A DNA stretch of 64,000 nt from Brachionus rotundiformis. Lineage: Eukaryota > Rotifera > Eurotatoria > Ploima > Brachionidae. The position numbers and the translations under genes were made by a program. Below, one piece after another: positions 1 through 8,901 of this stretch; within the stretch, counting starts at the first letter, position 1, and each line of letters opens with the position of its first letter. The stretch lies in contig JAESIW010000210.1 of assembly GCA_016802295.1 (NCBI GenBank), positions 186,001-250,000 on the forward strand, in the 5' to 3' direction. The notes beneath the pieces are model-generated. The model saw nothing but the letters and a program-made list of their open reading frames with translations. It did not search any database and had not been told where the DNA came from.

Positions 1-384
1 CATAATTTCGCCTGCTAGTTTTTCTTCTTTCATTAATGCAGAGCCCGCTATACCGTTGGTAACTTTTTTTACCGGGCAACCCATGTTAATATCTATTAGG
101 CTAGCACCTTTTTGTTCTGCTATTTTGCAGGCTTCGGTTAAAATGCTAATGTTAGACCCCGCAAATTGAATTCCGGTTATAGTAGCGGTTTGAATATTTG
201 CCATTTTTAGGCTTTTTTCAGACTCTCTGGTTATAGCGTTAGAAGATATCATTTCGGAGTACATAACGCTAGCCCCAAAATTATTAACCACTGTGCGGTA
301 TGGTAAATCTGTTATACCGGCCATTGGGGCTAAAAAAATAGGGTTTTGTATAGTAATATTACCAATATTTATAGGTTTTAACAT
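1..384 (-). CDS. dusB: tRNA-dihydrouridine synthase, DusB-like (N-terminal part; cut by window edge)
   Basis: Reading the minus strand from the ATG at 384 gives 128 codons open to the window edge, so the C-terminal part lies outside. The protein starts with a TIM-barrel entry (LAPMAGITDLPYR), continues with a YSEMI segment, and has the family signature DINMGCPVKKVTNG, where the Cys is the catalytic acid in Dus enzymes. These FMN enzymes reduce uridine to dihydrouridine in the tRNA D-loop. It lies downstream of the methyltransferase gene, but a promoter at 439-467 suggests it can be transcribed alone. The Dus family is secure; the DusB subgroup is inferred from the NifR3-like N-terminus. Confidence 0.88.
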   Translation of the reverse strand, partial: MLKPINIGNITIQNPIFLAPMAGITDLPYRTVVNNFGASVMYSEMISSNAITRESEKSLKMANIQTATITGIQFAGSNISILTEACKIAEQKGASLIDINMGCPVKKVTNGIAGSALMKEEKLAGEIM

Positions 385-438
385 GCATAACTATTTTTAT
401 TAATATTTTATTTAATAACTAAACGTATTTAAATTTTA

Positions 439-467
439 ATTATAATAGCATTTTAGTTAAAAAGCAA
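439..467 (-). promoter_or_regulatory. Probable promoter of dusB
   Basis: On the minus strand there is a -35 hexamer TTGCTT (462-467), a 17-nt spacer, and a perfect -10 TATAAT (439-444). It sits 55 nt upstream of the dusB start codon in the 104-nt gap after the methyltransferase gene. Confidence 0.55.
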
Positions 468-488
468 GCTTTTGCAATATGTTTTGGT

Positions 489-1709
489 TTATTCGCCAAA
501 TGTAAGTTGCTTTTGTAGTATTTCTTGTCTAGCTTTTATTTTTATACGCAAGTATTCCATTGGTCTGTTGCCTTTTATACGGTTACAACTACCGCATAAT
601 AGTTGGTAGTTTTCGTAGTAATCGCCTCCGCCTTTAGATTTTGGTATAATGTGGTCTACTTCTAGGTTAAAAATATTAAAGTTTTGGGTGCAACCGTTGC
701 AACAACCTTTTTGCTCTGTAAATAGTTGCTCTTTAACCGATTTTTCGGTTGGGGCTATTTTTTTTACGTCTGTTCGTTGCGGAATGTTAGTAGTATGCAC
801 AAAATCTTTAAACATACCTTCGTCTTGGCTTAAACGCTCTATTAGTAAATCTACGGCTTTTTGTTCTATATCTATGCCAATCCATTTGCGTTGTAGTTGT
901 TGTGCGGCTACACAGGTGGTGGCACAACCACAAAAGGGGTCTAGCACTATATCGCCTATTTTAGAAGATGCTTGAATAATACGAGTTAGCAAAGCTAATG
1001 GTTTTTGTGTTGGGTAGCCTGTGTATTCTTTGCTTTGATGGCGCACAGGGAATATATCCCATACATCTCTAGTAGCAACACCTTTGTTTAAATAATATCT
1101 AGAACCTCCTTTTTCATAATACATATTGCCATCTTTATCTTTCTTATTAAAACGTTTAGTGTCTCTGCTTAACTCTCTAGGTAAGTTAAAATCATAATTA
1201 ATGCTCTTAGTATAAAAGAATATAATATCATGCTTTCTAGCAAAATACTTTGAGCTTATTCCTCCGGTAGAATAAGACCAAACTATTTCATTTCTAAAAT
1301 TATCTTTACCAAAAATATTATCTAGGGTTACTTTTAAATAATGGCTGGCGGTTGGGTCGCAATGTAAGTAAAAGCTTCCGGTATCTTTTAAAATGCGGTG
1401 CATTTCTATAATGCGTTGTGCCATGTATAGTACGTAGGCCATCATAGCTTTGCTGTGTAGTGTTTGTATAGATTTTATGTACTCTACTAATGTGGGGTAT
1501 TTTTGTATTAGGGTATCTAGGTAAGCATCGTTAATGTCGCTCCATTGCCACATATCTTTAAAGCTAGTGCCGGCCGCTTTACTGCCAATAGGTGCCGAAT
1601 AAATACGCTTAGAATTAAACGGAGGGTCTAGATAAATTAAATCTACACTATTGCTGTTTAGTCCGTTTAAAATAAATAGGTTATCGTTAGTATATAGTGT
1701 ATTTTGCAT
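489..1709 (-). CDS. DNA methyltransferase fused to a C-terminal HNH domain
   Basis: The 406-aa protein starts with the catalytic motif IV of amino-methyltransferases (LIYLDPPF, Asp28-Phe31). The AdoMet-binding motif I (LDPFCGCATTC) comes later, around residue 255. This order is that of beta-class N6-adenine or N4-cytosine methyltransferases; the variable stretch between should choose the target. The last roughly 75 residues are a separate HNH nuclease-type domain: CCNGC, then EVDHIIPKSKGGG, then CGSCN, with Cys pairs that probably bind zinc. No separate restriction gene adjoins it; its neighbours are mfd and dusB. It could be a self-contained restriction-modification protein, or an orphan methylase whose HNH part only binds DNA. 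The target sequence cannot be read from the protein. Confidence 0.85.
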   Translation of the reverse strand: MQNTLYTNDNLFILNGLNSNSVDLIYLDPPFNSKRIYSAPIGSKAAGTSFKDMWQWSDINDAYLDTLIQKYPTLVEYIKSIQTLHSKAMMAYVLYMAQRIIEMHRILKDTGSFYLHCDPTASHYLKVTLDNIFGKDNFRNEIVWSYSTGGISSKYFARKHDIIFFYTKSINYDFNLPRELSRDTKRFNKKDKDGNMYYEKGGSRYYLNKGVATRDVWDIFPVRHQSKEYTGYPTQKPLALLTRIIQASSKIGDIVLDPFCGCATTCVAAQQLQRKWIGIDIEQKAVDLLIERLSQDEGMFKDFVHTTNIPQRTDVKKIAPTEKSVKEQLFTEQKGCCNGCTQNFNIFNLEVDHIIPKSKGGGDYYENYQLLCGSCNRIKGNRPMEYLRIKIKARQEILQKQLTFGE

Positions 1710-1744
1710 TTATATATTTTTTATATGTTAAATTATACTAGTTA

Positions 1745-4700
1745 TTATAGCAAATTTTTTAAATTATTTAAACAACTTTGTAGTGCTTTAATTTGTTTGT
1801 TTGCATAGCTTTCTACAATTTCTTGGTTAGGGTTAAGGGTGTTATCTACATTTAAAAACAATACGCTAGGTGGTTTAATGCTTAAATTGTGCACAGGGTT
1901 AGCTATTAGGGTAAGCAGTTTATCTACATAAGGGCAATTATTGTTGTAAAAATACATTGCAATACCTTTGCTAGAAGCAATAATTTTTTCTATGTATAGG
2001 GTTTGGGCTTGTAGTTTTATAGCAACGGTGGTTAGTAGATTTTGTGCGGGCTCTGGTATTGCCCCAAAGCGGTCTAGTAGTTCGGTTTTTATATCTTCTA
2101 AGTCTGTTATATTTTTAACGTTACCAATTTTTTGATACATTTGCATACTTACTTCTATATTATTAATGTAAGTTTTGGGTAAAAATATAGGAATATTTAA
2201 ATTAATACTAGGGCTAAAGTTTACTAAATCTACCGAATTACTATTATTTTGTTTTAAGTTGTTAATTTCTTGTTGTAATAGTTTTTGGTATAAATCAAAA
2301 CCAATTTCTTTAATGTGGCCACTTTGTTGTTCGCCTAGTAGGTTGCCCGCACCTCTAATGTCTAAATCGTAACTAGCAAGGGTAAAGCTGGCACCTAAGT
2401 AATCTAAAGATTGCATTACTTCTAAGCGTTTTTGAGCCTTTGGCGTTAGTTTTTGTGGGTTATACAACAAATAAGCATTGCCTTGAATATTACCACGCCC
2501 TACTCTGCCACGCAACTGATACAACTGCGACAAACCAAAATTATTAGAATTATAAATAATAATAGTATTAACATTTTTTAAATTTAGCCCAGATTCTATA
2601 ATATTGGTACAAATTAGTAAATCAAATTCTTTGCTTTCAAAGGCTATCATATTATTTTCTATATCTTCTTTTGGCATTTGCCCGTGCAAAGATATACTTT
2701 TTATATTTAAATTTAGGCTTTCTACAATATTGGTAAGTTCTGTAATATCTGCTATTTTGGGGCAAACAAAAAATACTTGCCCTCCGCTGGTTACTTCGTT
2801 AAGTATGGCTTCTTTTATTGCTAAATAGTCTACTGGTAAAACATAGGTGTTAATTGGTAGTTTTAGAGTTGGAGGCGTGGTTATTAAGCTTAAATCTTTT
2901 ACGCCTTTTAACGATAACTGCAAAGTACGTGGAATTGGCGTGGCACTTAGGGTTAACACGTTAGAGTTAGCTTTTAAGCTTTTTAAATATTCTTTTTGTA
3001 CTACGCCAAAGCTTTGTTCTTCATCTATAACTATTAGCCCTAAGTTTTTATACTTAATAGTGCTAGAAAGTACAGCGTGGGTGCCTATAATAATGCTAAG
3101 GCTACCATTGGCTAAGTTGGTTACAATTTCTTTTTTGTGTTTTGCGCTGGTAAACCTAGATAGTTTATCTATGGTTATGTTAAAGTTGGCAAATCTGTTT
3201 TTAAAGGTTTTGTAGTGTTGTTCTACTAGCAAGGTAGTTGGGGCAATAACTATAACCTGATACCCGCCGTTGGCAAACAAAAAACAAGCACGCATTGCAA
3301 CTTCGGTTTTGCCAAAGCCAACGTCTCCGCAAATTAGTCTGTCTATGGGTTTTTGGTTAACAACATCGTTTATAATATCGTTTATGGCGTTTTTTTGATC
3401 GTTGGTTTCTACGTATAAAAATTCTTTTGCAAATTGGTTATATTCGCCAGAGTTAATTTCTAACGGAATGCCTTTTTGAATTTCTCGGTTAGCAGAAATT
3501 TTTACTAAATCGTAGGCTATATCTTTTATTTGCTCTTTAACTTTTTGCTGTTTAGTTTCAAAATTATTGCTACCTAGTTTGTCTAACACTACGTCTTCTG
3601 CATTGCTAGAGCTATACAAACTTATTAAATCTATATTTTCTACAGGTACAAACAGTTTTTCGCAGTTTTTGTATTCAATTTCTAAAAAATCGTGCTTAAT
3701 ATTGTTAACCGTTAAATTGGTTATGCCTAAATATTTACCTAAACCGTGTTTATTATGCACTACAATATCGCCTATACCTATGGTAGAAAGCTGTTGCAAT
3801 ATTTTTTTGTAATTTGTGTTGTTGCTTACGTAGTCTTGGTTTACCCATGTTTTAGCTACGCCGGTTATGTTGTATTCGGTTGTTATTATGGTGTTGTTGG
3901 TTATAAAGTTAGCGTTAATATTAAAATTGGTTTCTAAAATTTTTATTTTAGAAGTATTGTTTAGTTGATTAGAAAATAAAATATTATTAGCGGTTAAGCT
4001 TTGGGTTAGTTGTGTGTAAAAATCTTGGCTTTGCGTAAAAATTACAATGTTATATTTTTTGTGCTGTTTAATAAAATTAATTGTAGCTTGTATGTGGTTG
4101 TTGTTGGCTTTAAAGCTAGCAAACTGAACATCAAAATTTAAACAATTAACATAATTATTTTGGCTAGGATTATTGCTAAAGCTAATAACGTTATGGTTGC
4201 TATATAAACTACTAATTTGGTTAGCACTAGCAATAATTTTACTGGGGTGCAAAATTAATTGTTGGCTACTAAAAGTGCTAATTTGCTTGTTTATAGAAAC
4301 ATAGGCCGAAATATGTTTGTTGGCTAAATCTTGCAAATTTTGCATACCGTAGGTATCTATAATGGTGCAATTAGGTAGGTAGTTGTGTAAGTAATTAGTG
4401 TTAGAGTATAGCAATGTTATTAGGTGTTCTATACCTACTGGTACAATGTTTTGGCTAATTTGCTCTATTAAATGTGGGTTGTTTTCGTTAAAAGTATTTA
4501 GGTAGTTGGTAGTAAAATTTTGTATGGTAGTTGGGTTAAAAATAATTTCGGTATTGGCAAACAAGGTTATTGTATTTAAGGTGCTTATGGTTGTTTGGGT
4601 TTCGGTGTTAAATACTCTAATTTGCTCTATGGTGTCGTCAAACATATCTATGCGTACGGCAAGGGTTGTGTTGTTGGTAGATAGTGTGCAAATGTCTATA

Positions 4701-5197
4701 ATGTCGCCTCTAATAGCAAAGCTTCCGGGGTGGTTTACTAAACCAACATGCTGATAATTACTATTAACTAAATACTGCTTTAATGCACTAAGGCTTAATT
4801 TTTGATTAGTTTTTAGGGTTAACGTATGCTGTTGTAGGTAATCTGTGCTAATAATTTTACTAATAAACGCCATAGCGGTAGTTATTACTAAATTATTTTG
4901 GCTATTTTGTAATAAACTGTTTAACACATGCATGCGTTTATGCAATAAAGATTTTTTAACCGCAAATTTTTGATACGGCGTAGTAAATAAAGCCGGAAAA
5001 TAAAACACATTTTTGTTATTACTATTTAAGTATGTGGCTAGGTTGTATAAATCTGTAGCGGTGGCGTTGTCTGGTGCTATAATAATGTGGTTGTTGCTAG
5101 ATTGCAACGCTGTTAATACTGCAATAAAATTATTAAAAGAAGAGTTATTGCTATTTATGTTAGTTTGGTTATAATAATTATTTAATAATGAAAACAT
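1745..5197 (-). CDS. mfd: Transcription-repair coupling factor Mfd
   Basis: At 1150 aa this has the usual Mfd length. It displaces stalled RNA polymerase and recruits UvrA. The N-terminal UvrB-like part is strongly Asn-rich and poorly conserved. The RNA-polymerase-interacting segment is visible near residue 475 (GDIVVHNKHGLGKYLG). Then come a RecG-like helicase with Walker A GDVGFGKTEVAMRA near 627, the DEEQ box (IVIDEEQSFGV) near 724, SATPIPRTL, and QLRGRVGRG. The C-terminal domain ends with the small repeat-like TRCF region. It is divergent from recG across 129 nt and is followed after 35 nt by the methyltransferase gene, so those two may be co-transcribed. Confidence 0.97.
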   Translation of the reverse strand: MFSLLNNYYNQTNINSNNSSFNNFIAVLTALQSSNNHIIIAPDNATATDLYNLATYLNSNNKNVFYFPALFTTPYQKFAVKKSLLHKRMHVLNSLLQNSQNNLVITTAMAFISKIISTDYLQQHTLTLKTNQKLSLSALKQYLVNSNYQHVGLVNHPGSFAIRGDIIDICTLSTNNTTLAVRIDMFDDTIEQIRVFNTETQTTISTLNTITLFANTEIIFNPTTIQNFTTNYLNTFNENNPHLIEQISQNIVPVGIEHLITLLYSNTNYLHNYLPNCTIIDTYGMQNLQDLANKHISAYVSINKQISTFSSQQLILHPSKIIASANQISSLYSNHNVISFSNNPSQNNYVNCLNFDVQFASFKANNNHIQATINFIKQHKKYNIVIFTQSQDFYTQLTQSLTANNILFSNQLNNTSKIKILETNFNINANFITNNTIITTEYNITGVAKTWVNQDYVSNNTNYKKILQQLSTIGIGDIVVHNKHGLGKYLGITNLTVNNIKHDFLEIEYKNCEKLFVPVENIDLISLYSSSNAEDVVLDKLGSNNFETKQQKVKEQIKDIAYDLVKISANREIQKGIPLEINSGEYNQFAKEFLYVETNDQKNAINDIINDVVNQKPIDRLICGDVGFGKTEVAMRACFLFANGGYQVIVIAPTTLLVEQHYKTFKNRFANFNITIDKLSRFTSAKHKKEIVTNLANGSLSIIIGTHAVLSSTIKYKNLGLIVIDEEQSFGVVQKEYLKSLKANSNVLTLSATPIPRTLQLSLKGVKDLSLITTPPTLKLPINTYVLPVDYLAIKEAILNEVTSGGQVFFVCPKIADITELTNIVESLNLNIKSISLHGQMPKEDIENNMIAFESKEFDLLICTNIIESGLNLKNVNTIIIYNSNNFGLSQLYQLRGRVGRGNIQGNAYLLYNPQKLTPKAQKRLEVMQSLDYLGASFTLASYDLDIRGAGNLLGEQQSGHIKEIGFDLYQKLLQQEINNLKQNNSNSVDLVNFSPSINLNIPIFLPKTYINNIEVSMQMYQKIGNVKNITDLEDIKTELLDRFGAIPEPAQNLLTTVAIKLQAQTLYIEKIIASSKGIAMYFYNNNCPYVDKLLTLIANPVHNLSIKPPSVLFLNVDNTLNPNQEIVESYANKQIKALQSCLNNLKNLL

Positions 5198-5260
5198 TAA
5201 GCCAATTTGATGTTATTAATGAGATAAAAGTTACATATTATAAAGATATTACTTTATTTT

Positions 5261-5290
5261 TTGTATATTAGCAACATACTATAGTATAAT
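5261..5290 (+). promoter_or_regulatory. Probable promoter of recG
   Basis: TTGTAT at 5261-5266, an 18-nt spacer, and TATAAT at 5285-5290, 37 nt upstream of the recG ATG in the divergent mfd/recG gap. Confidence 0.45.
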
Positions 5291-5326
5291 TAAATAAATT
5301 ATATATAAATTTATACACAATATTAA

Positions 5327-7387
5327 ATGCAAAATAATATTTTTAATTTACCAGTTAGCTTTTTGTTTAACACCAATAATACTTATCCACAAAAGCTAGC
5401 TAAAAACGGCATTAACTGTATTTTAGACCTACTGCTAACTTTACCTTTTAATGTTATTAACCGCAAATTATGCAACGGTATTAAAGATTTACAAGCCAAA
5501 GAACATTGCATAATACCACTAACCCCTATTAGCCACAACAAAACCTATAAAAAAACTACGGTATTGTGTGTAGATGATTTTGGTGATTATATTAACATTG
5601 TGTATTTCTCTGCCCCTAAGTATATTACTAATTATTTGCCTATTAATACTAAAGTGCTTATTGTTGCAGAACCAGATTATTTTGGGGCAAATTTAGTTTT
5701 TAACCACCCTAAAGTAGTTAAGTTAGAAAAACAAGATACTATTAAACTTATAGAACCAATATATCGTGCTATAGATGGCATATCTTCGGCTAAACTACAC
5801 CAATTAATACTAAAAGCACTTAATTTGTTAACGGCAAATCCGGTAGCAGAATGGCTAGACAATAACTACATGCAACAGCACAAACTACCTACTTTTGCTA
5901 AGGCTTTACACAATGTGCATAACCCCACTAGTGTGGTAGATATTTTACCAACCAGCCCCAATGTAATTAGGTTGGCTATAGATGAAATTTTGGCTTACCA
6001 TTATTTTTTAATGTACAGCAAAAATTTAAACACCGCACAAGGTATTAGCATTAATAGTAACAACAGCATTATAAAGCCACTATTGGCAAATTTGCCTTTT
6101 AAATTAACCCCTAGCCAAGTAGATGCTATAAAAATACTAAAAAATAAATTAGCTAGCACCAATAAAGAAAATATTTTATTGCAAGGCGATGTTGGTTCTG
6201 GCAAAACTATTGTGTGCTTTATAGCGGCAGCTTTTGCTTTAGAAAGCGGGTATCAGGTGGCTTTTTTAGCCCCTACAGATATTTTAGCCAACCAGCATTA
6301 CAGCAACTTTATTAATTATGCTAGTAATTTAAATTTAAAAATAGATTTACTAACCGGCAAAACTACGCTTAAAAATAAAAAGATTATTTATAACAATTTA
6401 CAACAAAACAAAACTAATATTGTGGTGGGCACGCATGCGGTTTTTCAGCAAAAAGTAGATTTTGCCAACTTAGGGCTAGCTATTATAGATGAACAACACA
6501 GATTTGGCGTAAATCAACGTTTAATGTTAAGCAATAAAGGCAATAATCCTAATGTAATTTTAACCACGGCTACCCCAATACCTCGTACTTTGGCTTTGTC
6601 TTATTATGGCGATATTGAATTAGTAGAAATTAAACAAAAACCTGTTAGCAGAAAAGATATTATTACTAAAACAGTTTCTAAAAATAAATTAACCGAACTA
6701 CTACACTTTTTGGCAGAATCTTTACAACAACAGCAAAAAATATTTTGGGTTTGCCCTTTAATAGAAGAATCTGATAAGTTAGACTTAACATCGGCAATAG
6801 CTACTTACGAAAATTTACAAAAATATTTTAAAAATTATAAAATTTTTTTAATGCACGGCAAACTTAACGCTGTGCAAAAACAACAAGTAATTACAGATTT
6901 TAAAAATAATAACCAAGGGGCAATTTTAGTGGCTACAACGGTTATTGAAGTTGGTATTGATATTCCTTCTTGCAATATTATGGTTATAGAAAATTCGCAA
7001 AATTTTGGGTTGTCGCAGTTGCATCAACTTAGAGGGCGTGTAGGCAGAGGCGAAGTACAGGGCGTGTGCTATTTGTTGTACGATGACGGTTTGTCGGCCA
7101 CTGCAAAAGAGCGTTTAAAGGTTATAAAAAATAGCAACAACGGTTTTGAAATTGCAGAAAAAGACTTAGAACTACGTGGCTTTGGCGATGTTTTAGGCGT
7201 TAAGCAAAGTGGCTTTAATTTTTTTACAGTGGCTAATTTAAGTTATCATTCTGCATATTTAGTACCAACTATTAATTATGCTAAGTATTTACTGGCCACC
7301 AACAACAACGCTAACACACAAATAAAAATAAATGCTTTAATAAATGTTTTTTTTAAATATAATAGTAATTATATAAAAGTAGGATAA
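5327..7387 (+). CDS. recG: ATP-dependent DNA helicase RecG
   Basis: The 686 aa match the normal RecG length. It reverses stalled replication forks and processes branched DNA. The N-terminal third contains the OB-fold wedge domain. The helicase core has Walker A GDVGSGKTIV near residue 287, the DEQH box (IIDEQHRFGV) near 386, ATPIPRTLALS, and QLRGRVGRGEVQG in the second RecA-like lobe. The start ATG lies 37 nt after a good promoter. The ispDF gene follows after 9 nt, so the two are probably one transcript. RecG close to Mfd is common in Alphaproteobacteria. Confidence 0.97.
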   Translation: MQNNIFNLPVSFLFNTNNTYPQKLAKNGINCILDLLLTLPFNVINRKLCNGIKDLQAKEHCIIPLTPISHNKTYKKTTVLCVDDFGDYINIVYFSAPKYITNYLPINTKVLIVAEPDYFGANLVFNHPKVVKLEKQDTIKLIEPIYRAIDGISSAKLHQLILKALNLLTANPVAEWLDNNYMQQHKLPTFAKALHNVHNPTSVVDILPTSPNVIRLAIDEILAYHYFLMYSKNLNTAQGISINSNNSIIKPLLANLPFKLTPSQVDAIKILKNKLASTNKENILLQGDVGSGKTIVCFIAAAFALESGYQVAFLAPTDILANQHYSNFINYASNLNLKIDLLTGKTTLKNKKIIYNNLQQNKTNIVVGTHAVFQQKVDFANLGLAIIDEQHRFGVNQRLMLSNKGNNPNVILTTATPIPRTLALSYYGDIELVEIKQKPVSRKDIITKTVSKNKLTELLHFLAESLQQQQKIFWVCPLIEESDKLDLTSAIATYENLQKYFKNYKIFLMHGKLNAVQKQQVITDFKNNNQGAILVATTVIEVGIDIPSCNIMVIENSQNFGLSQLHQLRGRVGRGEVQGVCYLLYDDGLSATAKERLKVIKNSNNGFEIAEKDLELRGFGDVLGVKQSGFNFFTVANLSYHSAYLVPTINYAKYLLATNNNANTQIKINALINVFFKYNSNYIKVG

Positions 7388-7396
7388 GTTAATAAT

Positions 7397-8638
7397 ATGA
7401 ACACTAAACCCAATAACAATTTAAACGCTGTAGTGCTACTAAGTGCAGGCAACGGAGAACGCTTAAATAGCACCGTACCTAAGCAATATTTACCCACTAA
7501 TAATAACCTAACCGTATTAGAAGAATCTTTAATTACCTTTTTAAACAATCCGCTAATTAATTTTATACAACCGGTTATAAGTTCAGAGCATTTAAGTTTA
7601 TATAATTCTATTGTAAAAAAATTTAGCAACAACAAAAAATTATTGCCGGCTATTTACGGCGGTGCAACTAGGGCAGATTCGGTATTTAATGCACTGCAAA
7701 CTTTACGTAAATATATGCCTAACAAGGTTTTAATTCACGATTCTGCACGCCCTTTTGTACAAAAACATATTATAGATAACATTTTAAACTCCATAGAACC
7801 AAAAATTGGTGTGGTTTCTGCAGTGCCTATTGCCGATACCATAAAGCGTGCTAACGATAATGTGGTTTATAGCGAAGAAGACCGCACTAATTTGTTTTCT
7901 ATTCAAACTCCGCAAGGTTTTATTTTTAACGAAATTATACTGTGTTACAATAAATTTAAAGATGAAAAACTTACAGATGATAGCAGTTATTTTATTAAAA
8001 ACAATTATCAAATAAAGCTTATAGAAGGCAACTTGCTAAATTCTAAAGTTACTTACAAGCAAGATTTACAAAACCTAAAACGTTTAAACTATAATTATAG
8101 CGATAATCCCCCTATTTACGAATATATTAATTTAGTGGGCTTTGGGGTAGATATTCATGCGTTTTCCACATCTAAACAAGATAACCAAATATTGTTTTTA
8201 GGCGGGGTAGAAATTCCGTATACCACAGGCTTAAAAGCCCATAGCGATGGCGATGTGGTTATTCATGCTATTGTAGATGCTATTTTAGGTGCTTTAAGCG
8301 AAGGAGATATAGGCGAACATTTTAAAGATACCGACGACCGTTGGAGCGGTGCGGATTCTAGAGAGTTTTTATCTTTTACTAAATACTTACTAAAACAACA
8401 CAATGCCGTTATTAATAATTTAGATATTGCTATTGTTGCAGAACAACCAAAACTAATGGACTATAAGCAACTAATAAAAGAAGAAATTGCTTTTGTGCTA
8501 AATATAGACTTTAAAAGAGTAAACATAAAAGCAACCACAGCCGAAAAACTAGGAGCAATAGGCAATAACCAAGGTATAAAGTGCTATTGTGTTGCCAGCA
8601 TAACAAAATATATTGACACTACAGATGATATGCTTTAA
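7397..8638 (+). CDS. ispDF: Bifunctional IspD/IspF enzyme of the MEP isoprenoid pathway
   Basis: The 413-aa fusion has an N-terminal cytidylyltransferase (residues about 10-230; LSAGNGERLNSTVPKQYL, HDSARPF). This domain makes CDP-methylerythritol. The C-terminal domain is the zinc-dependent MEcPP synthase (about 240-413; GVDIHAF and AHSDGDVVIHAIVDAILGA carry the Asp and His metal ligands). The fused form is known from Alphaproteobacteria and Campylobacterota. Dxr, an earlier step of the same pathway, is encoded at 14820-15989. The stop is only 15 nt before the riboswitch core. Confidence 0.95.
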   Translation: MNTKPNNNLNAVVLLSAGNGERLNSTVPKQYLPTNNNLTVLEESLITFLNNPLINFIQPVISSEHLSLYNSIVKKFSNNKKLLPAIYGGATRADSVFNALQTLRKYMPNKVLIHDSARPFVQKHIIDNILNSIEPKIGVVSAVPIADTIKRANDNVVYSEEDRTNLFSIQTPQGFIFNEIILCYNKFKDEKLTDDSSYFIKNNYQIKLIEGNLLNSKVTYKQDLQNLKRLNYNYSDNPPIYEYINLVGFGVDIHAFSTSKQDNQILFLGGVEIPYTTGLKAHSDGDVVIHAIVDAILGALSEGDIGEHFKDTDDRWSGADSREFLSFTKYLLKQHNAVINNLDIAIVAEQPKLMDYKQLIKEEIAFVLNIDFKRVNIKATTAEKLGAIGNNQGIKCYCVASITKYIDTTDDML

Positions 8639-8653
8639 TATGTAGTTAATGTT

Positions 8654-8823
8654 AAATAGGTTCTATGGGAATTTGGTAACACTGCTTATAAACATAAGCA
8701 AGTTAAAGCCAAAACTGTATACGCAACTGTGTTAAAAGATGTTTTTACTACAGCCACTGGTTATTTATTTTCTGGGAAGGCTAAAAACTATACCACTTTT
8801 AAAGTCAGGAGACCGACCTATTT
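8654..8823 (+). promoter_or_regulatory. Cobalamin (B12) riboswitch aptamer
   Basis: The closing stem is AAATAGGT (8654-8661) with ACCTATTT (8816-8823). Inside lie the recognisable cobalamin blocks in order: ATGGGAATTTGGT (8665-8677), an internal hairpin GCTTAT/ATAAGC (8684-8699), CGCAACTGT, AGCCACTGG, GGGAAGGCT, and the B12 box AGTCAGGAGACC (8803-8814). It sits between ispDF and a TonB-dependent receptor. Binding of cobalamin is expected to turn the receptor gene off. The assignment rests on these conserved blocks and the closing helix; subclass by ligand was not determined. Confidence 0.92.
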
Positions 8824-8830
8824 TGTTACC

Positions 8831-8868
8831 AATTAGCTTTGCGTATTACTTTGCTAATTAAGTTTTTT
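8831..8868 (+). terminator. Riboswitch-controlled terminator
   Basis: AATTAGC (8831-8837) pairs with GCTAATT (8853-8859) and is followed by six T (8863-8868). It lies between the B12 aptamer and the receptor start codon, so it looks like an attenuator. Just upstream GTTACCAA (8825-8832) is perfectly complementary to TTGGTAAC (8673-8680) inside the aptamer, a candidate anti-terminator pairing that overlaps the terminator arm by two bases. Confidence 0.72.
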
Positions 8869-8901
8869 ATTATACAATATTTAATAAAATTAAGGCCAAT
8901 A

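Noticed and set aside
8839..8901. 63-nt N-terminal extension of the TonB-dependent receptor from a TTG
   Set aside because: It starts inside the loop of the riboswitch terminator and gives no signal peptide at the N-terminus; the ATG at 8902 does.
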